From: an uncultured bacterium
GTDB taxonomy: Bacteria > Planctomycetota > Phycisphaerae > Phycisphaerales > UBA1924
Reading direction: 5' to 3'
Assembly: GCA_938003595.1 (NCBI GenBank)
Contig: CALKYH010000263.1
Span: 1 to 10,166 of the forward strand
DNA: 10,166 bases
Shown piece after piece: positions 1 through 5,226 of this stretch. Numbering within the stretch: the first letter of the stretch is position 1; each line of letters starts with the position of its first letter. The notes beneath the pieces were generated by a model, which was given only the letters and a program-made list of their open reading frames with translations, ran no database searches and had not been told where the DNA came from. The translations under genes and the position numbers were made by a program.

Positions 1-800
1 GGCGGCATCACGCCCGGCAGCGCCTTGGCGATCATCGTCTTGCCGCTGCCGGGAGGGCCGATCATGAGCAGGTTGTGCCGCCCGGCCGCGGCGATCGTCA
101 CGGCGCGCTTCACCGCCTCCTGCCCGCGCACCTCCGCGAAGTCGATCTCCGCCTTCGCGTGCTTGATGAGCTGGCCGATGTCGATCGGCGGATGGGGCCG
201 CGGCTGGATGGCGCCGTTGAGGATCCCCACCACCTCCGCCAGCGTGCGCACGCCCACCGCCTCGACGCCCGCGACCACCGCCGCCTCGCCCGCGTTCTCG
301 GCCGGGAGCACGACGCCGTCGAACCCGTTGGCCTTCGCGAGCGCCGCCATGGCGATGGCGCCGCGGATCGGACGCAGGCGCCCGTCGAGCGCCAGCTCGC
401 CGGCGAAGAGGTAGCGCCGGTGATCGAGCCCGTCGCGGTCGAGGCCCAGGCCCCGGTCGGCGTCGGGATCGTCGCTCTGCATCCGCGCCCGCGCGCCGGC
501 GCCGGGCGGGCGGATGGCGCCGTCGGCGATGAGCATGCCCACGGCGATCGGCAGGTCGTAGACCGGCCCTTCTTTGCGCACATCCGCGGGCGCGAGGTTC
601 ACCACCGTGCGTCCTCGCGGGTGCCGGTATCCGCTGTTCTGAATCGCCGTGCGCACGCGCTCGGCGGATTCCTTCACCGCGGCGTCCGGCAGGCCCACCA
701 TGATGTCCTTGGCGATGTCCTCGCCGGCGACATCCACCTCGACCTCGCAGGCCGCGGCGTCGATGCCGGTCAGGATGAACGACTGCACCCTCGCGAGCAT
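1..800 (-). CDS. comM: ComM/YifB-family Mg-chelatase-like AAA+ ATPase (5' part, cut by window edge)
   Basis: The first 266 residues are visible and the C-terminal part lies beyond base 1. The family is a hexameric AAA+ helicase; in naturally competent bacteria ComM drives branch migration during integration of transformed DNA, and it is also widely kept in bacteria not known to be competent. The start MLARVQSFILTGIDA at the ATG of 798-800 matches the usual family start. The N-terminal ChlI-type domain carries VGLPDAAVKES (about 35-45), an LAPADVRKEG stretch (about 69-78) and YLFAGELALDGRLRP (about 120-134). The Walker A motif GPPGSGKT is at residues 248-255. Between the ADGAIRP stretch and YLFAGEL there are about 22 extra residues, rich in Asp, Arg and Gly, compared with the usual family spacing. 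No Shine-Dalgarno sequence is evident. The gene starts 78 bases after the preceding same-strand gene, so it may be read as part of that cluster. Family assignment is very secure; a role in transformation here is not shown. Confidence 0.93.
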   Translation of the reverse strand, partial: MLARVQSFILTGIDAAACEVEVDVAGEDIAKDIMVGLPDAAVKESAERVRTAIQNSGYRHPRGRTVVNLAPADVRKEGPVYDLPIAVGMLIADGAIRPPGAGARARMQSDDPDADRGLGLDRDGLDHRRYLFAGELALDGRLRPIRGAIAMAALAKANGFDGVVLPAENAGEAAVVAGVEAVGVRTLAEVVGILNGAIQPRPHPPIDIGQLIKHAKAEIDFAEVRGQEAVKRAVTIAAAGRHNLLMIGPPGSGKTMIAKALPGVMP

Positions 801-809
801 GGCGAGGAG

Positions 810-824
810 GATAGCGACCCTATC
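810..824. repeat. Small inverted repeat in the comM leader
   Basis: GATAG (810-814) and CTATC (820-824) form a 5-bp dyad with a 5-base loop about ten bases ahead of the comM start. It is short enough to be chance. If real it would sit in the 5' untranslated region of comM. Confidence 0.2.
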
Positions 825-841
825 AAGAGCCGCACATCGAC

Positions 842-850
842 TTATCCACA
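842..850 (+). promoter_or_regulatory. Consensus DnaA box (TTATCCACA)
   Basis: The nonamer TTATCCACA is identical to the strong E. coli DnaA box consensus. It lies in the 78-base gap between the QueC-like gene and comM, about 42 bases ahead of the comM start, and immediately beside a 16-bp GC palindrome. A perfect nonamer is unexpected by chance in a window this GC-rich. I saw no second box nearby, so this is not an origin by itself; a DnaA-responsive regulatory site or a titration site is possible. The binding role is inferred from the sequence match only. Confidence 0.4.
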
Positions 851-851
851 T

Positions 852-867
852 CCCCCCGCGCGGGGGG
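852..867. repeat. Perfect 16-bp GC palindrome after the QueC-like gene
   Basis: CCCCCCGCGCGGGGGG is a loopless perfect palindrome starting about 12 bases after the stop codon of the minus-strand QueC-like gene and ahead of comM. In RNA it could fold as a 6-bp G/C stem with a GCGC loop, but no U-run follows on either strand, so it is not a normal intrinsic terminator. It could act as an mRNA-stabilising or pausing hairpin, or as a protein-binding site together with the adjacent DnaA box. Confidence 0.45.
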
Positions 868-878
868 TATCCGGCGGT

Positions 879-1385
879 TCAGAGTACGGCCGGAGCCCGG
901 AGGTCCTCGGCCAGCTCCCGGAGCCGCTCGTCGGTGAAGTCCAGGAAGGGCGTTTCGATCCGCAGGCGCCTGTTCCGGGCCGCCCCAGGGGTTTCGGCCA
1001 CGATCAGGCCGCTGAGCATGCGGACGCGGTCATTGGCCCGGGAGAGCTTCTCCATGTCGTCGCCGGCGATGGCGGGCCAGATCAGCGTGCGGCAGCGGGC
1101 CGAAAGGGCGTCCCGGGCCGCAGAAAGCAGCAGCAGCGAGTGGTCCAGCGGCGTGGGATCCGGCCCCAGCACGGGCTCGGCGATCAGGAGCCCGGCAAGC
1201 CCGAAGGACTCGACCATGCGCTTGAGGCGCGCCGTCATCCGCCCGGCGTCGGTCCCGGAGGACGGAGCGGGAGCGGCGGCCCAGAGGATGGTCTCCTCGG
1301 GCTCGTCGAGGGTCAGGCAGGCGATGGTCGTGGCCATGCCGCCCACATCGATCAGCAGCGCGGACGCTTGGGTGTCGTCGGGCAT
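879..1385 (-). CDS. Hypothetical protein, possibly a degenerate QueC/PP-loop ATPase-like protein
   Basis: 168 residues from the ATG at 1385. A GTG at 1445, only 10 bases after the protease stop, would add 20 residues. Neither start has a clear ribosome-binding site; I chose the ATG because the added stretch looks like non-conserved sequence. No confident family. The layout recalls QueC/ExsB, the ATP-dependent ligase that makes 7-cyano-7-deazaguanine: an N-terminal strand-loop-helix LLIDVGGMATTIA (about 10-22) sits where QueC has its SGGxDS PP-loop, then CRTLIWPAIAGDD (about 98-110), and a C-terminal IETPFLDFTDERLRELA (about 143-159) resembling the QueC ETP-x-x-x-x-T segment. The PP-loop Ser/Asp residues are absent, and the protein ends before the zinc-binding cysteines of QueC, so activity as QueC is unlikely. 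It lies between the protease gene and comM on the same strand and is probably co-transcribed. Coding status is likely; the fold assignment is tentative. Confidence 0.65.
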   Translation of the reverse strand: MPDDTQASALLIDVGGMATTIACLTLDEPEETILWAAAPAPSSGTDAGRMTARLKRMVESFGLAGLLIAEPVLGPDPTPLDHSLLLLSAARDALSARCRTLIWPAIAGDDMEKLSRANDRVRMLSGLIVAETPGAARNRRLRIETPFLDFTDERLRELAEDLRAPAVL

Positions 1386-1455
1386 TGGGGCAACAGATCG
1401 GCCGATCGAGCGGTCCGGCTGCAGAGACGAGCGAAGTGTTTGCACGCCAGCGACT

Positions 1456-3717
1456 TCAGAGCCCGCCGCCGGCCTCCACGGCCGCCGGGGCCGGCGCGGC
1501 GTCGAGCATCGCGTGCCCCTTGGTCTTGCCCAGGACGCGCGCCTGCAGGAGCAGGACGGCGGTCTCGAGCTGGGGGTCGATGCCCTCGGTCAGCAGGCGC
1601 GTCGGGCTCGGGGGGGCGTTGCCGTCGGCGTCGAGCTGGCCGGGGAGGATGTCCGCGGCGTCGCGCAGCTCGATGGCGTCCGACATCTGGCTCGGGAGCA
1701 TCGCCACCTCGACATCGGGGTGGACGCCCCACTCGGTCGCGCCGGGCTTGCGATGGATCAGACGACCGTCGGGCAGGTGGTAGTAGCGCTCGGTCAGCTT
1801 GAGGATCGCAGTGCCGCGGGCCAGATCGTGCAGGTTCTGCACGCTGCCCTTGCCGTAGGAACGGGAGCCGACGAGGATCGCGTCCACCTCGCCGAGCTTG
1901 GCGTAGTCCTGCACGGCGCCGGCGACGATCTCGCTGGCGGAGGCGGAGCCCTCGTTGATGAGCAGCGCGACGGGGAGGTTGCGGAGCGAGGCCATGCCGG
2001 GGCGGGCCGACTCGGCGTCGGTCTGCACGCCGGTGGCGTCGTGCTGGCTGACGATGACGCCGGAGTTCACGAAGCGGTTCGAGATCGAGACCGCCTGGGT
2101 GAGCAGGCCGCCGGGGTTGTAGCGAAGGTCGAGGATCAGCGCGTTGAGGCCGGCCTGGCGCATCTGGTTGATGGCGCGGTCGAACTGCGCGGTGGAGTCC
2201 TCGGAGAACTGGGTCAGGCGGACATAGCCGATCTTGTTCTCGGGGTCGATGAACCAGTCCCAGTCGTCCTCGTGGACGCCGCTGCGGCTCCAGCCCTTGA
2301 CGGAGTAGATCGGGATCTCGGCGCGGGTGAGGCGCAGGTCGAACCAGTCCTCGCGGCCCGGGCGCTCGATGGTGAGCGTGACGGGGGTGCCGGCGGCGCC
2401 GGTGATCTTGTCCACGGCCTGCAGCACGGTGATGCCGAGCGTCGGGTCGCCGTCGACCTTGCGGATGATGTCGCCCCGGCGCATGCCGGCGCGGGCGGCG
2501 GGGGTGTCGTCCAGCGGGGTCACGACGACGAGGTTGCCGCCCTCATCAACGCGGATCTGGACGCCGACGCCCTGGAACTTGCCCTGCGTGCTGCGCAGGA
2601 ACTGGGGGACCATGTCGGGCCAGTAGATCTCGGAGAACTCGTCGAGCTGGCTGATGGCGCCGTCGCCGAAGGCCCGGAGGATCGCCTGGTCGGGGATCTT
2701 GACGGTCTGGGCGTTGGCTTCGAGAAGGGCGGTGATGACGCGGCTGAGGTCGAGCGTGTCGGCCTCGCGACCGCTGGTCTTCAGCGCCTGCATGCGGGCG
2801 TCGATCGCCTGCACCATGCGCTCGCGCTGGGACTTGTCGCCCAGGCCGGTGAAGGAGACGGCCAGGTCGGGGGTGGTGACCAGCGTGCGGACCATCGCGA
2901 GCCCGCCGTCGATGAGGTTGGTCAGGGACGCGCCGTCCACATGCGAGTGCTGGGCGCGGAGCAGGGCGCGCCGGACCATGAACTGGTCGATGCCGGCGAG
3001 CTTGTCCTGCCAGTTCTCGCCCAGGGCGTTGAAGGGCAGCGGCTCCTTGCCGTCGCGGACGCGGTACTCGTTGCGGATCTCGTGGAGCTTCTCGGGCGCG
3101 TACAGGCGCAGGAGGGACATCCGCTCGCTCAGGCGGCGGAGGTCCTCGCGGTACTGGCCGGACTGCTCGTACAGGAGGTTGAGCCGGTACACCAGGTCCT
3201 GGGCGAGGAACCAGTCGAACTTCGACTCGGCCTCGCGGAAGCGCCGATCGGCCTCGTTGACCAGCGCGACCACGCGCGGATCCTCCAGCACGGTCTGCTT
3301 GTCGGTGGCCAGCTCGGACAGCTCGACCGCCGAGACCAGCGCCTGCGACAGGTCGTCGTCGGCGATGTGCTTGTTGAGTTCCTGCTCGACCTCGGCCAGG
3401 CGCTCGACGCGCTTGCCCCGGGCCTCGCCCTGGTGCGCGGTCAGGCGATCCACCGCGGACCGCAGCTCGCGGACGGTCTCGTCGTCGTGGTTGCCCGGGA
3501 GGAGCAGCAGCGTGTCCTGCACCTGCTGCGAGTCGCCGTCTCCGGCGCTGGACCACACGCGGCTCGACCAGTCCGAGAGGGAGATGGACCCGGAGCCCTG
3601 AGTGGGCGAGGCGCTGGCCCCGAAGGGAACCGCCGTCAGCGCCAGGGCCGACGCCACGAGAGAGGACAGGACGAGCATCTTGGAGGTTCGTCCGACGCGT
3701 CGAGCATGGTCAAGCAT
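1456..3717 (-). CDS. ctpA: Carboxyl-terminal processing protease, S41 family, exported
   Basis: 753 residues, a periplasmic serine protease of the CtpA/Prc type that cleaves near protein C-termini. A Sec signal peptide is clear: a basic n-region with RR, R and K (residues 5-13), a hydrophobic core MLVLSSLVASALALTAV (14-30) and an Ala-rich end near 36-38. Residues 40-360 are largely charged and probably helical, much more than in the minimal family. A PDZ domain covers about 373-466 (FQGVGVQI, then AARAGMRRGDIIRKVDG). The S41 core covers about 496-666: IGYVRLTQF, LILDLRYNPGGLL, NEGSASASE with the expected catalytic Ser593, and SYGKGSVQ with catalytic Lys623. The Ser-Lys gap is 30 rather than the 25 of Prc, because of extra residues around KLGEVDA. 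A GAGGAG (3730-3735) lies 12 bases before this ATG and 9 bases before an in-frame GTG at 3720, so the GTG could be the true start, adding one residue. Longer upstream reading lacks a leader and is rejected. Confidence 0.93.
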   Translation of the reverse strand: MLDHARRVGRTSKMLVLSSLVASALALTAVPFGASASPTQGSGSISLSDWSSRVWSSAGDGDSQQVQDTLLLLPGNHDDETVRELRSAVDRLTAHQGEARGKRVERLAEVEQELNKHIADDDLSQALVSAVELSELATDKQTVLEDPRVVALVNEADRRFREAESKFDWFLAQDLVYRLNLLYEQSGQYREDLRRLSERMSLLRLYAPEKLHEIRNEYRVRDGKEPLPFNALGENWQDKLAGIDQFMVRRALLRAQHSHVDGASLTNLIDGGLAMVRTLVTTPDLAVSFTGLGDKSQRERMVQAIDARMQALKTSGREADTLDLSRVITALLEANAQTVKIPDQAILRAFGDGAISQLDEFSEIYWPDMVPQFLRSTQGKFQGVGVQIRVDEGGNLVVVTPLDDTPAARAGMRRGDIIRKVDGDPTLGITVLQAVDKITGAAGTPVTLTIERPGREDWFDLRLTRAEIPIYSVKGWSRSGVHEDDWDWFIDPENKIGYVRLTQFSEDSTAQFDRAINQMRQAGLNALILDLRYNPGGLLTQAVSISNRFVNSGVIVSQHDATGVQTDAESARPGMASLRNLPVALLINEGSASASEIVAGAVQDYAKLGEVDAILVGSRSYGKGSVQNLHDLARGTAILKLTERYYHLPDGRLIHRKPGATEWGVHPDVEVAMLPSQMSDAIELRDAADILPGQLDADGNAPPSPTRLLTEGIDPQLETAVLLLQARVLGKTKGHAMLDAAPAPAAVEAGGGL

Positions 3718-3815
3718 CACGGGATGGTACTCCTCGGGCACAGGCCCGGTTCCCGGCGTGGGAGGCGGTCGAGATGGGATCGGGCGTCGGGGGCTGGATG
3801 ATGAATATGTACCGC

Positions 3816-3835
3816 CCAACCACGCATTTGGTTGG
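3816..3835. repeat. 7-bp inverted repeat in the divergent spacer
   Basis: CCAACCA (3816-3822) and TGGTTGG (3829-3835) are perfect inverted copies around a 6-base centre, about 100 bases upstream of the protease start. A TTGACC hexamer read on the minus strand (3834-3839) overlaps the right arm, so the dyad could be an operator over a promoter for the protease gene; I could not find a well-spaced -10 to go with it. No regulator gene is in view. Confidence 0.35.
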
Positions 3836-3857
3836 TCAATTGGAAGGATGGGACCTT

Positions 3858-3880
3858 GGGGCCTCTGTGCGAGAGGCCCC
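3858..3880. repeat. 9-bp perfect stem-loop in the divergent spacer
   Basis: GGGGCCTCT (3858-3866) and AGAGGCCCC (3872-3880) form a perfect 9-bp stem with the 5-base loop GTGCG. It lies between divergent genes, so there is no upstream gene for it to terminate, and no T-run follows on either side. It could be an RNA structure in a long leader or a DNA-level dyad for a regulator. Rightward to 3950 the spacer is G/C-rich with two CCCGGG copies (3932-3937 and 3944-3949). Confidence 0.4.
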
Positions 3881-3959
3881 GAGGGGTGAGCGGCTCGCCG
3901 AACCAGTCGGCGCCGCCCTCATAATCAGACGCCCGGGGCGGGGCCCGGGTTCGCCCCCT

Positions 3960-3965
3960 TATGCT
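3960..3965 (+). promoter_or_regulatory. Possible -10 element for a leaderless small membrane protein gene
   Basis: TATGCT matches the sigma-70 -10 consensus at 4 of 6 positions. Transcription would begin about 7-9 bases later, at or next to the ATG at 3974, giving a leaderless or nearly leaderless mRNA. That fits the lack of any Shine-Dalgarno sequence. No recognisable -35 sits 17 bases upstream, where the sequence is GC-rich. Confidence 0.3.
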
Positions 3966-3973
3966 TGGCGGTG

Positions 3974-4243
3974 ATGGCTCCGAGCCCACATTTCCTCGCG
4001 GCGCTGGCTCAGGCGGCCCCTCCCAGGCCCGGCACGGCCGGCGGCGCCACCCTGCTGCTCGGCGCCGCCGTGGGCGCGGCGATTGTCCTGCTCTTCATCG
4101 TCGCCCGAATGGGCCGTCGCTGGGTGATGCACGACACGACCGTGCGGCGCCCCAACGCGGATCCGCGGAGCCGCGTCGATCCGTGGTTCGAGGCCGGCCG
4201 GCGCATGAACACCCCCACCGACGACGGAGAGCGATCGACATGA
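3974..4243 (+). CDS. Small single-pass membrane protein of unknown function
   Basis: 89 residues; I do not recognise a family. After a Pro/Ala-rich N-terminus there is one hydrophobic segment, about 25-44 (ATLLLGAAVGAAIVLLFIVA), followed at once by the basic RMGRRW, which by the positive-inside rule puts the polar C-terminal half in the cytoplasm. The tail includes a DPWFEAGRRM stretch. Start codons TTG 3965, GTG 3971 and ATG 3974 are all in frame; I chose ATG because no ribosome-binding site favours the others. The stop codon overlaps the next start as ATGA (4240-4243), which points to translational coupling with the reductase. The overlap and the typical membrane segment support real coding. 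It is too short and plain to assign a function; a small accessory or assembly membrane protein is one possibility. Confidence 0.65.
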   Translation: MAPSPHFLAALAQAAPPRPGTAGGATLLLGAAVGAAIVLLFIVARMGRRWVMHDTTVRRPNADPRSRVDPWFEAGRRMNTPTDDGERST

Positions 4244-4986
4244 GCAGGGACCGGCCGCTCGCGCTGGTGACCGGCGGCGCTCGTCGCGTCGGCGCGGCGA
4301 TTTGCCGCGAACTGGCCAGGGCGGGCTGCGAGGTCGAGTTCACCTACCGATCCAGCGCCAACGAGGCGGAGGCGCTGGCGCAGGAGATCGGCGCCGAGCC
4401 GCACCGGCTGGACCTCAACGACATCGAGGCGGCGCAGCGCTGGGCTCGGGATCGCGCCGCGTCATGGAAACGGCTGGATGTGCTCGTGCACAACGCCTCC
4501 ATCTACACCCCCAGCCCGCTCGGCGACCTGCGGCCCGAAGACGCGCTGCGCCATTACCGCGTCAACGCGCTCGCGCCCCTGCTGCTGAGCGCGTCGTTCG
4601 CGCCCCTGCTGACCCGCACCGCGGCGCTGCCCGGCGCGGCGCCGTGCATCGTCGCCATGTGCGACATGCATGTGACCGGGCGGCCTCGCAAGGGCTTCGC
4701 CGCGTACTCCATGTCCAAGGCGGCGCTGGGGGAGATGGTCCGCACGCTCACCCGGGAACTGGCGCCGGCGGTGCGAGTGAACGGGGTGGCCCCGGGGGTC
4801 GTGGCGTTCCCGGAGTCGGGGTACGAGTCCGACCCCGAGATGCAGCGCCGCTACCTGAGCCGCGTGCCGCTGGGCCGCGAGGGGACCCCGGAGGACGCCG
4901 CGGGAGCGGTCCGCTGGCTGGCGCTCGACGCCCCGTATGTCACGGGCGAGATCGTCCGGGTGGACGGGGGTCGGTGGCTGGCCTGA
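4240..4986 (+). CDS. SDR-family oxidoreductase, pteridine-reductase-like
   Basis: 248 residues, the usual SDR length. It should use NADPH to reduce a carbonyl or a pterin. The nucleotide motif TGGARRVG (11-18) and the Arg of YRSS (36-39) after the second strand are as in bacterial pteridine reductases and PTR1/FolM, where this Arg selects NADPH. NAS (85-87) is the SDR NAG-type motif. The active site has Asp142 in place of the usual SDR Ser, followed by RPRKG and then Y156-x-x-x-K160, the pteridine reductase pattern, but Asp and Tyr are one residue further apart (14) than in PTR1 (13). RVNGVAPGVVAFPE (179-192) and VTGEIVRVDGG (234-244) complete the fold. A GGAGAG at 4226-4231 gives a good ribosome-binding site for this ATG. 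It is coupled to the small membrane protein through a 4-base overlap. FolM-like enzymes reduce dihydromonapterin or dihydrofolate; which pterin is used here cannot be read from the sequence. Another carbonyl reductase remains possible. Confidence 0.87.
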   Translation: MSRDRPLALVTGGARRVGAAICRELARAGCEVEFTYRSSANEAEALAQEIGAEPHRLDLNDIEAAQRWARDRAASWKRLDVLVHNASIYTPSPLGDLRPEDALRHYRVNALAPLLLSASFAPLLTRTAALPGAAPCIVAMCDMHVTGRPRKGFAAYSMSKAALGEMVRTLTRELAPAVRVNGVAPGVVAFPESGYESDPEMQRRYLSRVPLGREGTPEDAAGAVRWLALDAPYVTGEIVRVDGGRWLA

Positions 4987-5013
4987 GGTCGGAATCGGCC
5001 CGGGCGGGGTCGA

Positions 5014-5042
5014 TTCGCAGTCCGGAGGCCGATGGGTATACT
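5014..5042 (+). promoter_or_regulatory. Sigma-70-like promoter of the tRNA-Leu gene
   Basis: A TTCGCA at 5014-5019 and a TATACT at 5037-5042 are spaced by exactly 17 bases, with matches of 4/6 and 5/6 to the consensus. Transcription would start near 5049-5050, giving a leader of about 45 bases ahead of the tRNA. This implies that the tRNA is transcribed independently of the reductase gene that ends at 4986. Confidence 0.65.
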
Positions 5043-5093
5043 CTCGCCCCCCTGCCGGATGACCGATGGTCGGCTGCGGGGATTGACAGCGCA

Positions 5094-5178
5094 GCCCAGG
5101 TGGCGGAATTGGCAGACGCGCCAGCTTGAGGTGCTGGTTCCCCACAAGGGAATGGAGGTTCGAGTCCTCTCCTGGGCA
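5094..5178 (+). tRNA. trnL: tRNA-Leu (anticodon GAG)
   Basis: A complete class II tRNA with a long variable arm, reading CUC and CUU codons. Acceptor arms GCCCAGG (5094-5100) and CCTGGGC (5171-5177) pair perfectly; A5178 is the discriminator and CCA is not encoded (TTG follows). The D-arm has TGGCGGAATTGGCAGAC, typical of bacterial tRNA-Leu. The anticodon stem is CCAGC/GCTGG (5121-5125/5133-5137), with loop TTGAGGT and anticodon GAG at 5128-5130. The variable arm pairs TTCCC with GGGAA. The T-arm is GGAGG TTCGAGT CCTCT with one G-U pair. Discriminator A and the long variable arm are the expected leucine identity features. Confidence 0.97.
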
Positions 5179-5184
5179 TTGGCA

Positions 5185-5226
5185 AGGCCCTCCCGTTCTC
5201 TTCAGGACGGGAGGGCCTGTTCTTTG
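5185..5226 (+). terminator. Intrinsic terminator of tRNA-Leu, shared with the end of the convergent ligase gene
   Basis: A perfect 12-bp stem pairs AGGCCCTCCCGT (5185-5196) with ACGGGAGGGCCT (5207-5218) around a 10-base loop, followed by GTTCTTT, only 6 bases after the tRNA. On the minus strand the ligase stop codon (5202-5204) lies in the loop and its last codons form one arm of the stem. There is no T-run on the minus side, so the element is best as a terminator for the tRNA transcript. Confidence 0.85.

Noticed and set aside
852..867. GC palindrome as an intrinsic terminator of the QueC-like gene
   Set aside because: There is no T-run after it on the minus strand and the stem is short, so it is listed only as a palindrome.
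649..3801. Very long plus-strand open frame (1050 codons) opposite the protease, QueC-like and comM genes
   Set aside because: It is a high-GC antisense shadow: low-complexity Ala/Gly/Val/Asp translation, no domain, no start signal, and it lies against genes with clear motifs on the other strand.
3961..4239. Extension of the reductase reading frame upstream to 3961
   Set aside because: The upstream 93 codons have no SDR homology and overlap the small membrane protein in another frame; the ATG at 4240 has a good ribosome-binding site and the family's usual N-terminus.
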